Source: Phoenix dactylifera
Lineage: Eukaryota; Streptophyta; Magnoliopsida; Arecales; Arecaceae
Length of the DNA stretch: 64,000 nucleotides
NCBI RefSeq assembly: GCF_009389715.1
Contig: NC_052404.1
Coordinates: 1,604,738-1,668,737 of the forward strand
Reading direction: 5' to 3'
Both the position numbers and the translations under genes were made by a program. Under the pieces are notes generated by a model. That model was not told the DNA's origin and did no database searches. It worked only from the letters and a program-made list of their open reading frames with translations. Each line of letters starts with the position of its first letter. The stretch's first letter is position 1. This document shows positions 39,314 through 53,300 of this stretch, one piece after another.

Positions 39314-42300
39314 ATGAAGTTCTGCAAGAGGTACGAGGAGTACATGCAGGGGAGGAGGGAGAAGGAGCTCCCCGTAGTCGGATTGAAGAAGCTCAAGAAG
39401 ATCTTGAAACGGTGCCGAAGGGATTTCCAATCCCAGAACCAGCATGGAGAGGAGGAAGGAGGAAGCCCGCACGGGGGCAACAGATGCCCTGATCGTTGCC
39501 CAGGTATTTATTCACCTTTTGAATGAAAAAGGCGTGATTTTTACTTGGACTTCGATTTAGTTCTCTTCGATTGCCCTTAAATTCAGTGGAAAAAAAGGTT
39601 TTTTTCTGTTTGTTTTCTTGTTTGATTTGTGTCATCTAATCGTAGAATGCTGGAATGGGTGCAATAAATTTTCTGATCGTTGCCCAGGTATATTTAGTGA
39701 AAGGCCCCTCTTTTTGAATTAATTATTGTCATGTAATGGTGAAATTGGAAGAAATGAGGAATGGGTGCCAAAGTATATCCTGGCACCTCTTGGTTTCTCT
39801 TTATCTGATGTACTTTTCTTCTTTTTTTTTGGGTATTTTTGGATTTTTATTCTCATAGTAATGCTGGTTTTTGCTGGTATCGAATGAAAACAAGTATTTT
39901 CATATTTTATAGGCTAATGTTATAAGATGGTAATATTAGAAGAGAAGCTGGGTTCAGTGGGAATTCTTATCCTATCATCTATCCGAAACCCACTTCCTGT
40001 TTTTTAGTTGATGATTTTATTTGATTTATTTTTTCATTCATTTTGATTTTTTTTATATATACTTTTTTTCTGTTGGATTTTCTTTGCGCTGAATGAAAAG
40101 CCTTCTTCTAAATGGAAGAGAGGGTGTAATGGATGAAAGTAGACATCCATTTGTTTATTTGCCTGGATTGATCTGTTCTGTGGTTCTTCTTGTTTTGCAG
40201 ATTATTTAATTATTTACTCATTTTGTTTGGTTTTGTTTATATTGAATGAAGTAGCCGTATTTTTGTGACAGTTAATTAATATGATGAGATGGTGGAATTT
40301 GAAGAGAAGCTTGAATGGGTGGAAATGCATATTTTAGTTTTACATATTCCATGATTTGGAGCCAATAGGTCTCAGTATTTTTTACTTTGAATATTGTTAT
40401 TTATCAGCAATCTTTTCAAGATGTATTGGTTCTAATATTTTATTTTTGTTTCTGTTGGATCATACTCATAAATCAGTTTCATGGCATGGTTATCAGCAAT
40501 CTTGAAATCATAGGAAGCCACTTAAACTACCATCAGTAATGTTTCTTGTTTTTCCTCCTCTCAGTTCGTGCATGTTGGAAAGCTTTTAGATCTGATGAAT
40601 CATGCTTAGAGAAGAAAAGATTTTTCACAAACTATGCTTCCATTGGCCTTATTATCTTGTTTGGCAGATTTTGAATTTTCATGTTGAAGAGACATGTAAA
40701 GGACAGAAATTGCCAGTTGATGGTTGTTTTTGATTGGTCTTGCTTTCTTTGTTTGTTATTACATCAGTATTGGGTTCGTTCTTTCATTTTTATCTTTTCT
40801 TTTAGTTCAATGCTGAGTCACTCTGCTGGTGCTGAAAATTCAAGTGAATAGAGGAACTGCCGACCATGTAAGGTCTGGTATTTGATCAAGTACAGGGAAA
40901 CCATCAAATTATCTTTCTTTTATCTTGGCAGAACTTGGTAGTTTCTCATCACACATCGATTTTAATAGACAATCAGATGTTATATACTTTCTTTTGATAC
41001 TTTTGGGGACTTGAGATTGGTAGTGTCCTGTTTGCTGGCTAATTATAACATCTCTAAGCTTGGGATTTTCCCAAAATTTATAATTTGTAATAAATTTACA
41101 TTTTGTTCTCCTTTCTATGCTTGTAAGTCCCCTAAGTGGTAGTAATTTTTTGTGATGCTTTGAAAGACCAACAGCTTATCTGCAGCTGATCATCTCTTTA
41201 TCAGGAATAATCCTTTTTGGCCTATAAACTAGTGTTATAGTTTGTATGGGTGTTCTACTAACTGAACTTGCATTTCCAGTAGTCTTATATTTCTTGTACC
41301 CAATCTACAGCCAGAAGGGGGAGTTGTTAGGTTCATTTTACCACCCTATATGTTCATGGACTAATAATGCGTTTCCTCTAGTTTAAATTGACTTGTTTTT
41401 TTGATTCACATGTAGTGTGTGATGGCACTTTCTTCCCCTCCCTTCTCAAGGAGATGTCAGCTGTTGTTGGCTGCTTTAATGAACGAGCTCAGAAGTTGCT
41501 TGAATTGCATTTAGCTTCAGGCTTTGGTAAGTATTTGATGTGTTTTGGAAGCAAGTCTCAACGAAATCATGGAGCTCTGATACAAGAAGGCAAAGACCTG
41601 GTTACATATGCTATTATAAACTCCATCGCCATGAGAAAAATTTTAAAGAAATATGACAAGGTATGCCACTTAATCTGAGGTAACTTGTTCAGGTGGCAAT
41701 ACACAGTGGGCGGTTAACCTTTTTCCTTTCTTTCTTCCTTTGGTGGAATATTGATTCCACTCCACGACCTCGAATTTGGAATGGTTTTATCATAATACTT
41801 TTAGTTTAACACCAACATCTGGTTAACATGGACCCTTCATGTGCAGGTTCATTACTCAAAGCAAGGGCAGGCATTCAGATCACAGGCCCAGAGTATGCAT
41901 ATTGAGATCCTGCAGTCTCCATGGCTCTGCGAGCTCATGGCCTTCTACGTCAACTTGAGGCAAAGCAAGGTCAACAGTAAGGCTTTCGTGGGGCTATTTG
42001 AGGACTGCTCACTCACATTCGATGATGACAAGCCAATGCTCGCATGTGGCCTATTCGACTCTACGAAAGTTGACATCGATTTGACATGTTCCATCTGTTT
42101 GGTGAGTTTGTGATTCTGCTCTATAAATTTTGTTGTCTCGTCACTATTTTCCAAAGATTTAGCTAGTCTTTATACTTGAGAAAGAAATCTCTTGCTTTGA
42201 ATTGTGAGAGTTGTGCAGCCTAGTCTAAATTGTGCCTTTTCTTACCAATTTTAAGATTAACAGAAATGAAACAATAGTGAGACTGTGTCTGGGTTTTGTG

Positions 42301-43114
42301 ATCATCTGGGTGGTATTTTGATGAAAGCTGCAAGGTTGTCCTTATTCGAGGAATTAAAGTAATTGTAACATGCTATTTGGCATGGATTGTTCTCTATTGA
42401 TGCCATGTTACTCTGCTTGGTACGTGTTTTGGGACACTGGGACCTAGGAAATTTGTTTGCTTTCTGAGTTAGTTTGAGTGTCGGTTACTTTATTATTCTT
42501 AATGCTTACATGTTTGCAGTCCAATTGCCTCCTATTAAAGTTCATATTGGCATTTTGCAGGACACTGTGTTTGATCCCGTTTCTCTCGCTTGTGGCCATA
42601 TATTCTGTTTTATGTGCTGCTGTTCTGCTGGATCTGTGTCGATTGTTGATGGGTTAAAGGCTGTGGATCCTAAAGCAAAATGTCCTTTATGTCGACAGGT
42701 GCATTTCTTTCTTATTTTCTTCTCTCTATGATTGAATATATGCAATGTCTCAGTATATCTGCCTACGTGTCGCATTAGAGTGGAATAATGTTCCTTAGAT
42801 CACTCAGAAAATTAAAAAAATCTAGAAATATCTACCTGATATGATGTTTTTTCTTGATTTGTAACTTCAGGCAGGAGTATATGCAGGTGCTGTACACTTA
42901 GATGAGCTAAACATCTTGTTAAGCCGAAGGTATAGTTTTATTCAAATGCTCTATGTCACATTTTCTTTAGTGGTAAAGAATGTTTTCTCACTGCATGCCC
43001 TCAAACAGCTGTCCTGATTACTGGGAGGAGCGACTTCAGTCTGAAAGAGTGGAGCGTGTTCGCCGGACCAAGGAGCATTGGCAGTCCCAGTGCCAAGCAT
43101 TCTTGGGTGTCTGA
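39314..43114 (+). CDS. SPX-RING E3 ubiquitin ligase, NLA/BAH1-like
   Basis: E3 ligase of the NLA (nitrogen limitation adaptation)/BAH1 family; in Arabidopsis NLA works with the E2 PHO2 to remove PHT1 phosphate transporters and also affects nitrate transport and salicylate. Exons 39314-39503, 41416-41660, 41847-42101, 42561-42698, 42871-42929 and 43009-43114 give 330 aa, as usual. The SPX domain starts at the first Met ([13 protein letters not shown]) with the basic [13 protein letters not shown] helix that binds inositol pyrophosphates, and continues through [16 protein letters not shown]. The RING follows: CSIC, CGHIFC and CPLC with the intervening Cys, spread over exons 3 and 4. The ending [13 protein letters not shown] is typical. 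Intron 1 is 1.9 kb and contains a worn repeat. The gene converges on the HGSNAT-like gene. Confidence 0.96.
39500..40340. repeat. Degenerate minisatellite in NLA intron 1
   Basis: About five worn units, 155-210 bp apart, start near 39521, 39715, 39880, 40090 and 40245. Shared words are TTGAATGAA near the start and then GATGGTGRAATT..GAAGARAAG followed by GAATGGGTGSAAAT. Units 1 and 2 also share CTGATCGTTGCCCAGGTAT, which in unit 1 is the exon 1 splice donor (39491-39509) and recurs at 39672-39690. Confidence 0.6.
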
Positions 43115-44320
43115 GAGTAGGTCAGCTCATTGTTTGTCTTTTGCATTGCATGAACTGCTCTTTTGCCAGTTTGACCATCACTTCCTGTTGCTATCTATAA
43201 ACAAATGTGCAATTATGGTCGGTTGGATCGAGCCTTTGTAGCCTTCTGGGAGTTCAAACGTGGTCTGCTCAGGTTTCATGAAGTCATCAAAACTAATGCA
43301 TGCCATGTTTTAGTAGTAAATAGATTCTCTAATAAATGTTTCGTGGCCATCATTGAGAAGAGATTATATGATTGATGATTCTAGAATGTTTCATTCCTCA
43401 AAATATAGAAGTATGAGCTTCTTCATGTGTTAGGTAATGGAAGTTCACCTATAGCACAATCTTGAACACTTTCTCAGTCCTGGCATGAGATTGGATAAGG
43501 TCTGATATGATTATTATCCAGCATTAGTTTTTGAAGCTTTTTTTGGTATCATATACATTCAAATGGCTGCCGGGATGCGACGAGGCATTGGAGTAGCCCA
43601 GCTGAGTGAGCTATATATAGTGGGCTACACAAGGTGGATGACAGCTACAGTTTTTATGGGGCTGGGACCCAGTCCAGATTTCAGACCAATTTGGAATGGA
43701 AGAGGGTCTGACTTACTAGAGAAACAGGATTTAGGGGCCCAGAAACCAACCAGGTACTGGTGCTCTCATGCAACAACAGGGTGGCTGTAGGTTAAAATTC
43801 TGATAGAGATAACCAGGTGCAACATGATCGTGTCAAGTTTTTATAATAAACCCAAAGCCATTTAATCTTTAAACTTAGAAAAAAAAAGGCCATGAGTGTA
43901 AAGCTTAAATAACCAACAAGAAAAACAAAACCCAGTCAAACCAAACACATAAGCATGGCCCAAAAGGCAAATCCTGAGCTTTTTTTGTGGCTGTGTGCAG
44001 TGCATTGTAAAGGCTTTCTTTGTGCAAATATGGACAAATAAATGCGGAAGTGATACTGAGTGTTCCTTCAAGATATTGCCAGTTTAGGAAAAAAGCAAAG
44101 ATGAAAGATAATAATAGGGATCTTCGGATGAAATTCTTGACGCAGAAGTTGAAAGCTTTGTCACTCACAATGTTTATATTTACAATGCACTCTTTCATGT
44201 AAAACATCTATCCATGCTTAGGACTGGGGGAAAACAACATAGTATACAGCTCAGTTCTATTAATGATAGAAACTTATAGCCAATGGGAATGATGTTATTT
44301 ACAGGCACCACTTCGATGCA
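43115..44320. other. Convergent spacer between NLA-like and HGSNAT-like genes
   Basis: It holds both 3' UTRs. No gene, RNA or transposon ends recognised. Confidence 0.5.
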
Positions 44321-47300
44321 TTACAATTTCCAATAAATGCCCAGATGGTGCAGAACACCTGCAACAAGTGCCCAAAACAAGATCTGAGCAAAGATTACAT
44401 AGAGGAGAATGCCCACCCTTTGTGAGTGCCACACTTTGATGAATATGTGCTTTTGAATCCAGTAAACCTGTCAGTGGATTGTTTAACATTACGGGGGTGA
44501 AATATATGTACGATATGAATTTAACTTGCCAATATATCCAAAAATATAAAATAAACAAAGAAAGGCCTAAGCATATACCAGTGTATTATTAGGGCTCTCA
44601 TAATACCACCCATTGAGGAAACCTTCAAATATGCCTTCTGCAGCCATTACAAACACAAGCATTGCATTCATACCAATCCACTCTAGTGGCAGAAAGAGAG
44701 TGCGCAAACCCAAAATGTCAACCTGGAGGAAATTGGCACAAGTGGCTTTATAAATTGCATAGCGAAAAAAGAGAAGGGCAGGAGGGACTAGAAACATAAA
44801 CCAACTCCTTTGAATTGGTCCAAGCTAGTGCTTAGTGGACAGATTATAGTATCTTTGAATTTTAAAAGCCACTTGGTTAGCAAGCTTAGTCATAACGGAT
44901 AACTGACTTGAGCTCTTCTAACAGAACATATTGATTCTGAAAATACATGAACAACGGCAAATGAATGTTGTTGAAGATGCATTTCTGTTGAGCAAAAGCC
45001 AAAAAAAAAGAGAAGAAAAGAACATCTGCCCTGAACAAGGAGTGGGTGGCCATGACACACGAAGCACAACATACTTTCATGTACATCAATGAGGATGCAT
45101 AACTGACATGAAACTGCAGAATGACAACACCCATCAATTCCACTGCAGACATTAGACTAAACATAAAGGACTTTTTTCTGACATAAGTATTATAAATAGC
45201 ATCTGCCAGTATTTAATTACATTGCATTGAGTTCAAAACTTGAATAACAGTTGGCCGTCCAAACTATAGAACCAAATACTTGGAATTTTAATGCAATTTA
45301 CATGCAATAGATAGTTACAAAAATGGATATATTACACGTCTGAATAACATCCTGGACTTGCTTATGTTGTAAAAGAATAGTTTACTAGGACAAGCACATC
45401 TTTTGTTCACTTTTTAATTAAAATATAAGAACACTGATGATGCAGAAATCATGGCATACCAGGAAATAAAAAATGGAGAAAACTATTGCGGCTGCTCCAG
45501 CTGTAACACAAACATAGCTAAAACTGTATAATTGCTTGTTTAGGGGAATTGCTGCATTCAAATGACACAACATTGGTAAATCCTGGTGAAAATACAAGCA
45601 ACTAATAGCATAACCAATATAAATAGAAGAAGAAAAGTGATAGGTGACAACAGGAAGCTTATAGATATAAAGTTCAACCAACACTAGTACTCTTACCGTG
45701 TGAAAAATGCAGAATAATTCCAAAAATGAGGAGGGCCAGGCCCATCGGAACCCACAGCTTTAGTCTATTTAGATGACTCTGGATCAGGGGAAAAAAGAGG
45801 TCATATCAAACAAATCATTACCATCTTTCATTTATTCTCTTTTTTTCTACTAAGCAAATCAAAGCAAATTTAGAAACTGAAGTCAACCTTCATATGCACA
45901 AGCACATGTCCATAATGCACTCCAATGATTGTTGTCAAAATAGAAGACATTGAGCTGCATAAGATAAAGCTTGAGCATAGGACCAAAAGAAAAATAGCAT
46001 AGACACTTTGAGGTAGAGATCGGAAATTAATTTTTCCAGCGACTGTGATACTGATGAGGAATGAGAAGTCCATAATGCCATATTCTGAGTAAAATCATAA
46101 ATTATAGCTGCACAAGCAGGCATAAACAGACAAGCACATACATCAGTATTATAATTCATTTTGTTTGTTGAATTGTAAAAAAAACGAAAATAACTGCCAA
46201 GCAAAGTCAGGATCTAAGTTGTGGCCAAGAGCCAGAAGGGGTAAATAACCAAGATCAATCTTCTCCTTCAATCAGAAACCAAATTGGCCAAAAAATAATC
46301 AAAATTAATCTAATAATGTTATTGGCATTTCTAATCTAGTAAACGATAATCGGCTAGTTATCATGCTTCTTGCCCAAATTGCAAAGAATAGATGAACTTG
46401 TGTGAACAAGAGCAGGTGCACTAGTAAATTCATTCAATAAATCACTCAATACATTAAAATCAACACATGCAGTATTATAAACTTTTCTCTTTCTTATTTT
46501 CCACTCTAACTTATTCATTGTATCCGAATCTAATGCCAGTGCTCATGCACCTGATAGGGATGCAAACACAATAAAGACTAAAATGATGTAGGGAAGGGAA
46601 ATAAAACATTACAGTAAGCATGTCATTCTCTGTTAAAGTAGAAAACAGAGTTTCTTGGTTGAATAAGCATCTTAAAGAAGCAGCATAGGATATAATTGTA
46701 CCACCAAGATGGCAGAAGATATTAAGAATGATACCAGATACTTCAGATTAAAATATAAACAATTCTTCTACTTATTTCTAGTTGGACCAACCTTAGGATT
46801 CCTTCAGGGTCAAATGGGGCTTGGCACCATGCAGGAGCATTCTTACGGAAAGGTCCCTCATGAGGAGAATTATTAGTGCATGCCTGCATTACTTTGGAAG
46901 ATATAACATTCACAACTATGTATAAAAAAAGTTCTGCGTGGGATTGCCCTCCTTTTCCATATTAAAAAAAAAAAGATTTTGAAAAACTCATTGATAAGTA
47001 AACAAGAGTGAAGAAGACAAGTAAATGGTCTGATCTGATAAAAGAGCACCTTAGATCTCTTCCAAGCTGGATGCTGATACATGTGGTTGATGCCCAGCAC
47101 TTGTCGGTCAATATAACCAACAGCATTACAAGGAGGATCCAATTTCCCCCTTGTACCGCATGCCACCTAAAAGTTGAGAACCATATAATTGTGTTAATAA
47201 TGGGTTAAAGGACACAAAAAGGTCTATATTGTGAGAAACCAATGCTTTTTGCAATTAAATAGCAATGTGGGATAACAATTTTTAATGCTAATGAGAATAA

Positions 47301-50300
47301 ATGGAATAATGTTCAAAAAATCATCACATTTCCTGCATTAAACAGGGGTCTTAACATGGGAGCAGGTATCGATACACATGCATGTCCGAGCATCGCACCA
47401 GGGGCTTTTCGCCCATCTAAGAAAAGGAGTTCTCATTCTCACACAAGGAACTGAGAGGCAGTTGGAAGTTAGATGGGCACATGAACTACAAATCAAGTGG
47501 GTCTAAAGCTCACTAAGGTGATAGTTGTTCCAGATATATTTCTCCAACCCATTTTGTTGGTGGAAAGACCACAAAGTTAATGGTCTGGTTAAGGCCTGAA
47601 AGCTGTGCCTGCACTAAATAGAAGGCTTGGAAACAGTTCTTCATTAAGAAAGTAAAGGACAAAAACAAACGACCCCCATCCTTCAGAAAAATAGCTGGTT
47701 CCCAGCAGAGAAACTAACAAAGGATCACTAAGGGCAATTATTGTTTGTACAGACACATAACAGCTGTATTATTTCAAGAAGATGACACGATTCTCTGCCT
47801 TTTCACCTCCTTCCTTTTCTCAGAGTCACCTCTTAACTGGAGTTGTCCTTGGGGCCACTCCTTTGTCTATCTTGGCACTCACGATCTCATATAACTAAGA
47901 GCTTTAATCTCAGGAAGGTTAAGTTTTTAAAAGGAAAATTTTGCTAAAACTGATTCGGTTGTCTGAAAACTGCTTCAGCTATCTGACTTAATTTCAAGCC
48001 ATACAAGGGACCTCATAGATCCATTTGACAAAAAATGCTTCTGGAAGCTTCGACCCCACTTTTTCATGTCGATAAAGTGAGCTGAGCATATGGCAAGATT
48101 TGTGCACCAACTAAAGGTTATCAGACCTGATTCAATTGGGTAAAAAAGCTTGACTTCTACAAATATTATTAGTGGAAATTATGTATCTCCAAAAATTATC
48201 ATTGTTGTGGGCTACAAACTGAAGACAGTGTAAGGAGTTGCAAAAGGAAGTGCACATTGAAGGGTGGACTCATAATAGCCACAAAGTAAACTCTCACCCG
48301 GAGCTAGTCTGTTGTCATGAAGAATGGCAATTACTCATACCCTGCAACTATTAATGCAGAAAAGATAACATTAAATTAGTTCACTTGCCTGATTTGGACA
48401 TCTGTGCATTCAAGTGCTCCATCAACACAACAAACGAGAACAACAGTACCACTTCAGATGAAATGATGCTTCTACAAAAGCCTAACTGGCCCTTAAAACA
48501 AAATGTTTGTGTGGACTGGCCCAATGCTTGATTCCACAAAAGCAAAACTCATCTTTTAGTGTCCTTCTTATCAGCTTTTTAATTAAAAAATACTTTATGA
48601 TGTACTTTAAATTCTTATTGTTTTAAATTGCATCTTAAGCATCTTAAAGATTTAAATGTCATGTAATTTATAAAGTATCTCAATGCATTTGGATTACTAA
48701 AATTTCATACTCCCATCATAGTTGTTTACGCTCATGCTCGAGATCGTCATGAGCATGTGAGGGCCTTGTCCATTGACCGGCCTGCACTCGGTTGGGCCAG
48801 TGGGCCGGCCCAAAGTGGCCAGCCCAAGGCCACCGTGCCATGGCGCGATACAACAGAGAAGAAGAAGACTCCGAATCCTTCTCCAAATCCGGCTGAGACT
48901 TCGCCTATTTAACTTCCTTCTTCCTCCTTGGATTTCCTCGAAACGCCAAAGATCGCCGCCGATTTCAAGCTTCTTCTCTGAGCCTTCTTCCTCGTTTCCT
49001 CGCCGAAAAGAGCCACCGGAGGCTTTGCCGGACCAAAGTAACTACCCAACGTCTCCTCTTTCTTTTCCTGGTTTTAGAGATGATTCCATGATGAGTTCGG
49101 TTAAAGAATCATCGGATTACCTTCTGAAACAGAGGTGCCCTATTTTGGCTTCTTCCTCCTGTGCTCGCCGCCGCCGACTGCTGGGATTAGCTAAGCTCTG
49201 CCACCTTCCGAGAGCTCTGAGAGCATGTGGCTGCCCATTAGAGAGTTAGCCATAGTTCATGCTGAGTTTGATCATTTTTTTTATCGTCTTCTTCCTTTCT
49301 TGTGCCAGCCGGCGACCGTCGCCGGTGGTGCCACGGCCGAAGGGCCACCAAGGCCGTCGTCGCTGAGGATTGGGCCATAATCCTAACTAATGTTGGCTTT
49401 GAAAGCTAATGTAATGTTGGCTTCGTGTTATCGTGGATTGTACCCCTTGGTAGCACGACTATGTCATGCTTTAAATCTGAGGCGTGACAAATATGGTTCA
49501 GAGCTTCAAATTTGTGAGCTAGCTCATTCCCTCTCTCGTCCTCTCCTTATATCCCCTACACCACTGCTTTGAGGCTAATACCAATATGTTGACCCCCAAC
49601 CATCGAATCGCTTTGAGATCCGTGTCAGTATAAGTTAAAATTTGTAAGCTCTTTGGAATTCAGCTCATTCTCTCTCTCTACTCCTCTCCTCATCTCCCTC
49701 CTCTAACCCTTACCCTTGCTACCGTACCCCCCACTTCCATCTTCTGACACTGCTCCAGTTCATTCCCTCTCTCGTTCTCTTCTCATTTTCCTCCCCCAAA
49801 CCTTACCCCTTGCTACCGTACCCCCACTTCCATCTCCTGACGCTGCCCTCCTCTTTCCTCCCCTTCCTCTATTGCGCCCGCAGCATGGGAAGAGGATGGT
49901 CGTCTTCTCTTTCTGGCACCCCCCAATGTTCCATCCTAGGAAAGGAAGAAGGAGAGGAAAAAAACTTACATTTTAGGTCAGCGGCGTCCTCCCTTTCTTA
50001 GATAATGACACGGAAGAGGATGGTTGCAGGTCTCCTACAGCAACCCTCCAATATTCTGATGAGAAACGGACACGGGAGGGAAGAAACATCCTATGGTCAT
50101 GTGGTCACAATGCTTTTCGGGCAACCACATATAACAGAGCAGTGATCTCTGCACCTTGCCACAGCTGGAATGACGAAGTGACCGTACCTGCAGCAGATAT
50201 GGTGACGCGACCGCAGACATCCTTCTGCGAGCGGGATGGCACGGTCACGCGTGCCTGCAGACTGATCTCCTTTATTTTTTTCTCTGTTTTTTTTTCTTGC

Positions 50301-53300
50301 TTCATCAAGACAGCTACTGCTGTCATCTGCCCCAGCTACGGTGAGGCGGCCACACACATCCACCTGGCTGCATGATGGCACAGTCAGGCCTGCCTTCAGA
50401 GTTTTTTTCTTGTTTCAGTGGGCTACATTTCATGGTTCATTCATTAAGACATGTATTGTTTTCTTTTTTTCTTTTTTTTCCTCTACCTTTTGGTTCAGAG
50501 GGAAGCCATTTCACGGTTTATTTATTAAGACAGGTACTGTTGGGCTATGTTTTACGATTCATTCATTAATGCAGGTACTATTTGCTCTATTTTTTTTCAT
50601 GTATGCCTTTTGTTTTTTTCTTGTTTCAGTGGGCTATGCACTCTAGAGGTAATGCAGACCGTTCACGTTTTATTAAGGCAGGTACGGAGGAGGGAAGCCG
50701 TTTCATGGTTCATTAATTAAAACAAGCACTGTTCTCTTTTTTTTCAGCTTATGCTGCAGAGCGATCTCCCCAAACCTTTCAAACTGGCTGGACCGCGCTG
50801 CGTGGAGGTCTCCGATGCCGACATCTGGGTGAACTTTACTGCGACACTTGTCATTCTGGGAGACCACCAGGTTCTCCTTTAATGTATTGTATAGATTTGT
50901 CTCTTGCACTACATATGCTAGGATGCATCTCCTAACAGACGCCATTCTCTAAAACTATAGAACACTTTCGTTCCAGATATGTCAAGTTATGGGACAGTAT
51001 CGGTTGAGAAAGATAAACGTTCACTGAAAAATGAAGTACAATTGGCTGAAAAAACAAGTGTCAAATTCCTTATGAGGTATTTGTTAACAAATCCAACAAG
51101 TTTAGTTGATTCATGCAAACTCATTATTGAGAATATCTAATTGACATATATAAACCAAGTTCAGTCACAATCAGGCTTATTCAGATAACACATTTGAACT
51201 TTTCCAATCTTATAACAGCAATATCAATTCTGATCTCTGATTATGAAAACACTAGTAGTAGCTGTTGATGTTGTCTAACACATACAAAATACATCATTCT
51301 AGAGAAACGATTTACAGATCAATCTCATGAGATTAGTGAAGAACTACTTACAGTGAAGACCTTCCCATAGTCCTGGCTATCGGTATTGTGCACTGTAAAC
51401 TCCCAGTCAGGAACATATGTCTCATAAATTACTAGCAGGTAGGTCACAAGAATACATGCAGCAAGAATCCTGATAAATTTAGAGAGGACAAGAAAATACT
51501 CGAATGTCACTTTCAAATGCATAAGTAAACATATGCATCAATATTCTTGGGATAAATACGCAATAATGTAGAGTTGGATGTCTCCAAACATGCAAAACTG
51601 TGAGCATCTTATCATACATGATGTATACTATGGTCACCTAAATGTAACTGCAAAAAGAAACAGGCAGAGGTTGTATGCCCACCAATGTGTTTAAAGAGAG
51701 CAGTATCTGACTTAAGTTAAAGGAGAGAACAATCGTCAGAGACAGAATCAAAATAAATGTGGGAAGTTGCAGCAGTGAAACTGCATATGGAAAAAGCATG
51801 GGATGCAAGTACGAAATGCCTGGAAAAAGAACATACCGATAAGGAGTATCTGTGGAATCACGAAAAATGCATAGGTAAAAGGATAAAAAATATATGACAG
51901 TAACATATTAAGAATCTAGTTTTTCATTCCATATTGTGCTCCTTTGTTTTGAAATAGATTTCTACCAAAATCACTTTTAAAAATTTTTCTAATTCCCTGT
52001 CTGATACAACACTCTTCAATTCAGAAACTTAGTCTGCGCTGGAATATACGCCTCTCCAACATGTCATATCTTTTCTGTTTACATGAGTTTCCCAGATCTA
52101 AAAACAAAATTGTTTAGGTTTCCCAATAAGTTCTTAGAAATTATACAGATTAGAGTGTAAGATATGAGCTTCACTGCATCTTTGAGAAACATTTCGCGCG
52201 CGCGCACAGTGAGAACTACCATACCATTGCCAGCAGCATAACTTAAATATTGAGCATGGTGTAGATGGTTGATCCCCAACTTTTGCATCCTTTGTTAAAA
52301 TTTCCAACAATGCTACTACCAAGTATGCAAGAGCAATTCGCTAGAGATGCAAAAACAACAGCACCACTCAGATTTTCCTCAGTTATAATAAACAGTGAAT
52401 TTAAGTAAACCAAGATAAGGTTCATGCTTCACCTGGAGGATGCCACACCACCTTATGTGCTTCATATCAACTCCATATGATAGTTTGTCAGGAGCATGGG
52501 AGTATCCACCTAACAAATTATCAAATAGTATTAAGTAAAATCAAATAAAGAAAAAAAATATCGATACAACTTCAAATAACTCAAGAAACTATATATGATA
52601 TGATTATACTAATTCTGTGTAACCAAAGATTACCTACCACCATCTTATTACAGCAGAACCAATACCTATAAGATGCTTCACAAATCACAATACATCATCA
52701 TCATCAACATCATCCAAGCTATTTCCTATTAAAACTCTGTCCATGTGGAGCACAAACTAGGTTGAGAAGGCTCTAATGCAGGATTGAGCACATCTTCATT
52801 CTTCACTACTTGTAAAATAAGCTATGAAGCTCTGTAACTTTGTTGCAGTAAAGAGGCCTCCGTAAACTCATATTCATTTGGGCTCTCTTTATTGTGCAAT
52901 ATTCTGAACCATACTAACTTGACAACCTTATTACCATATTATGCAAATTTTCCTAAAGTTGCTCAGAAAACAAGGAAAAGTTAGCTTGACCTCAACGAGG
53001 TGAACTGCTAAACTCATCCTGGCAAAAGATATCAAGCTGATTTTGGTTGCCATAATATCTCCATGAAGCAAAATGTTGTAATTGCAAAGACATGAGGTTG
53101 AAACTGAGCTTCAAGACTAGTATTTACATTAGGCTGCAAAAGATTCACTACATTACATCGTAGGAAGTTAAAAAGAAGAAGAAGAAGAATATCGTGCAAA
53201 AAGTAGACTCTATATCAGCTTCTAATTCCAAACTTCTTAAAATTCTCTATATGGACTATATTACTAGTACTTATAACTAACTATTAATTGACTCACACAA

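Larger units (their letters stand above)
47167..51351. other. Intron 7 of the HGSNAT-like gene (4.2 kb) with inserted repeats
   Basis: The 3' half on the plus strand (about 48720-50945) is compositionally unlike the rest of the intron: GC-rich, then CT-rich, then T-rich repeats. It appears to be transposon-derived and is detailed in separate entries. The part 47167-48700 shows no features. Confidence 0.6.

Noticed and set aside
48773-49249. A 158-codon plus-strand open frame in the HGSNAT-like intron
   Set aside because: It falls in the U3/R-like leader of the Gypsy-like LTR fragment and has no protein features.
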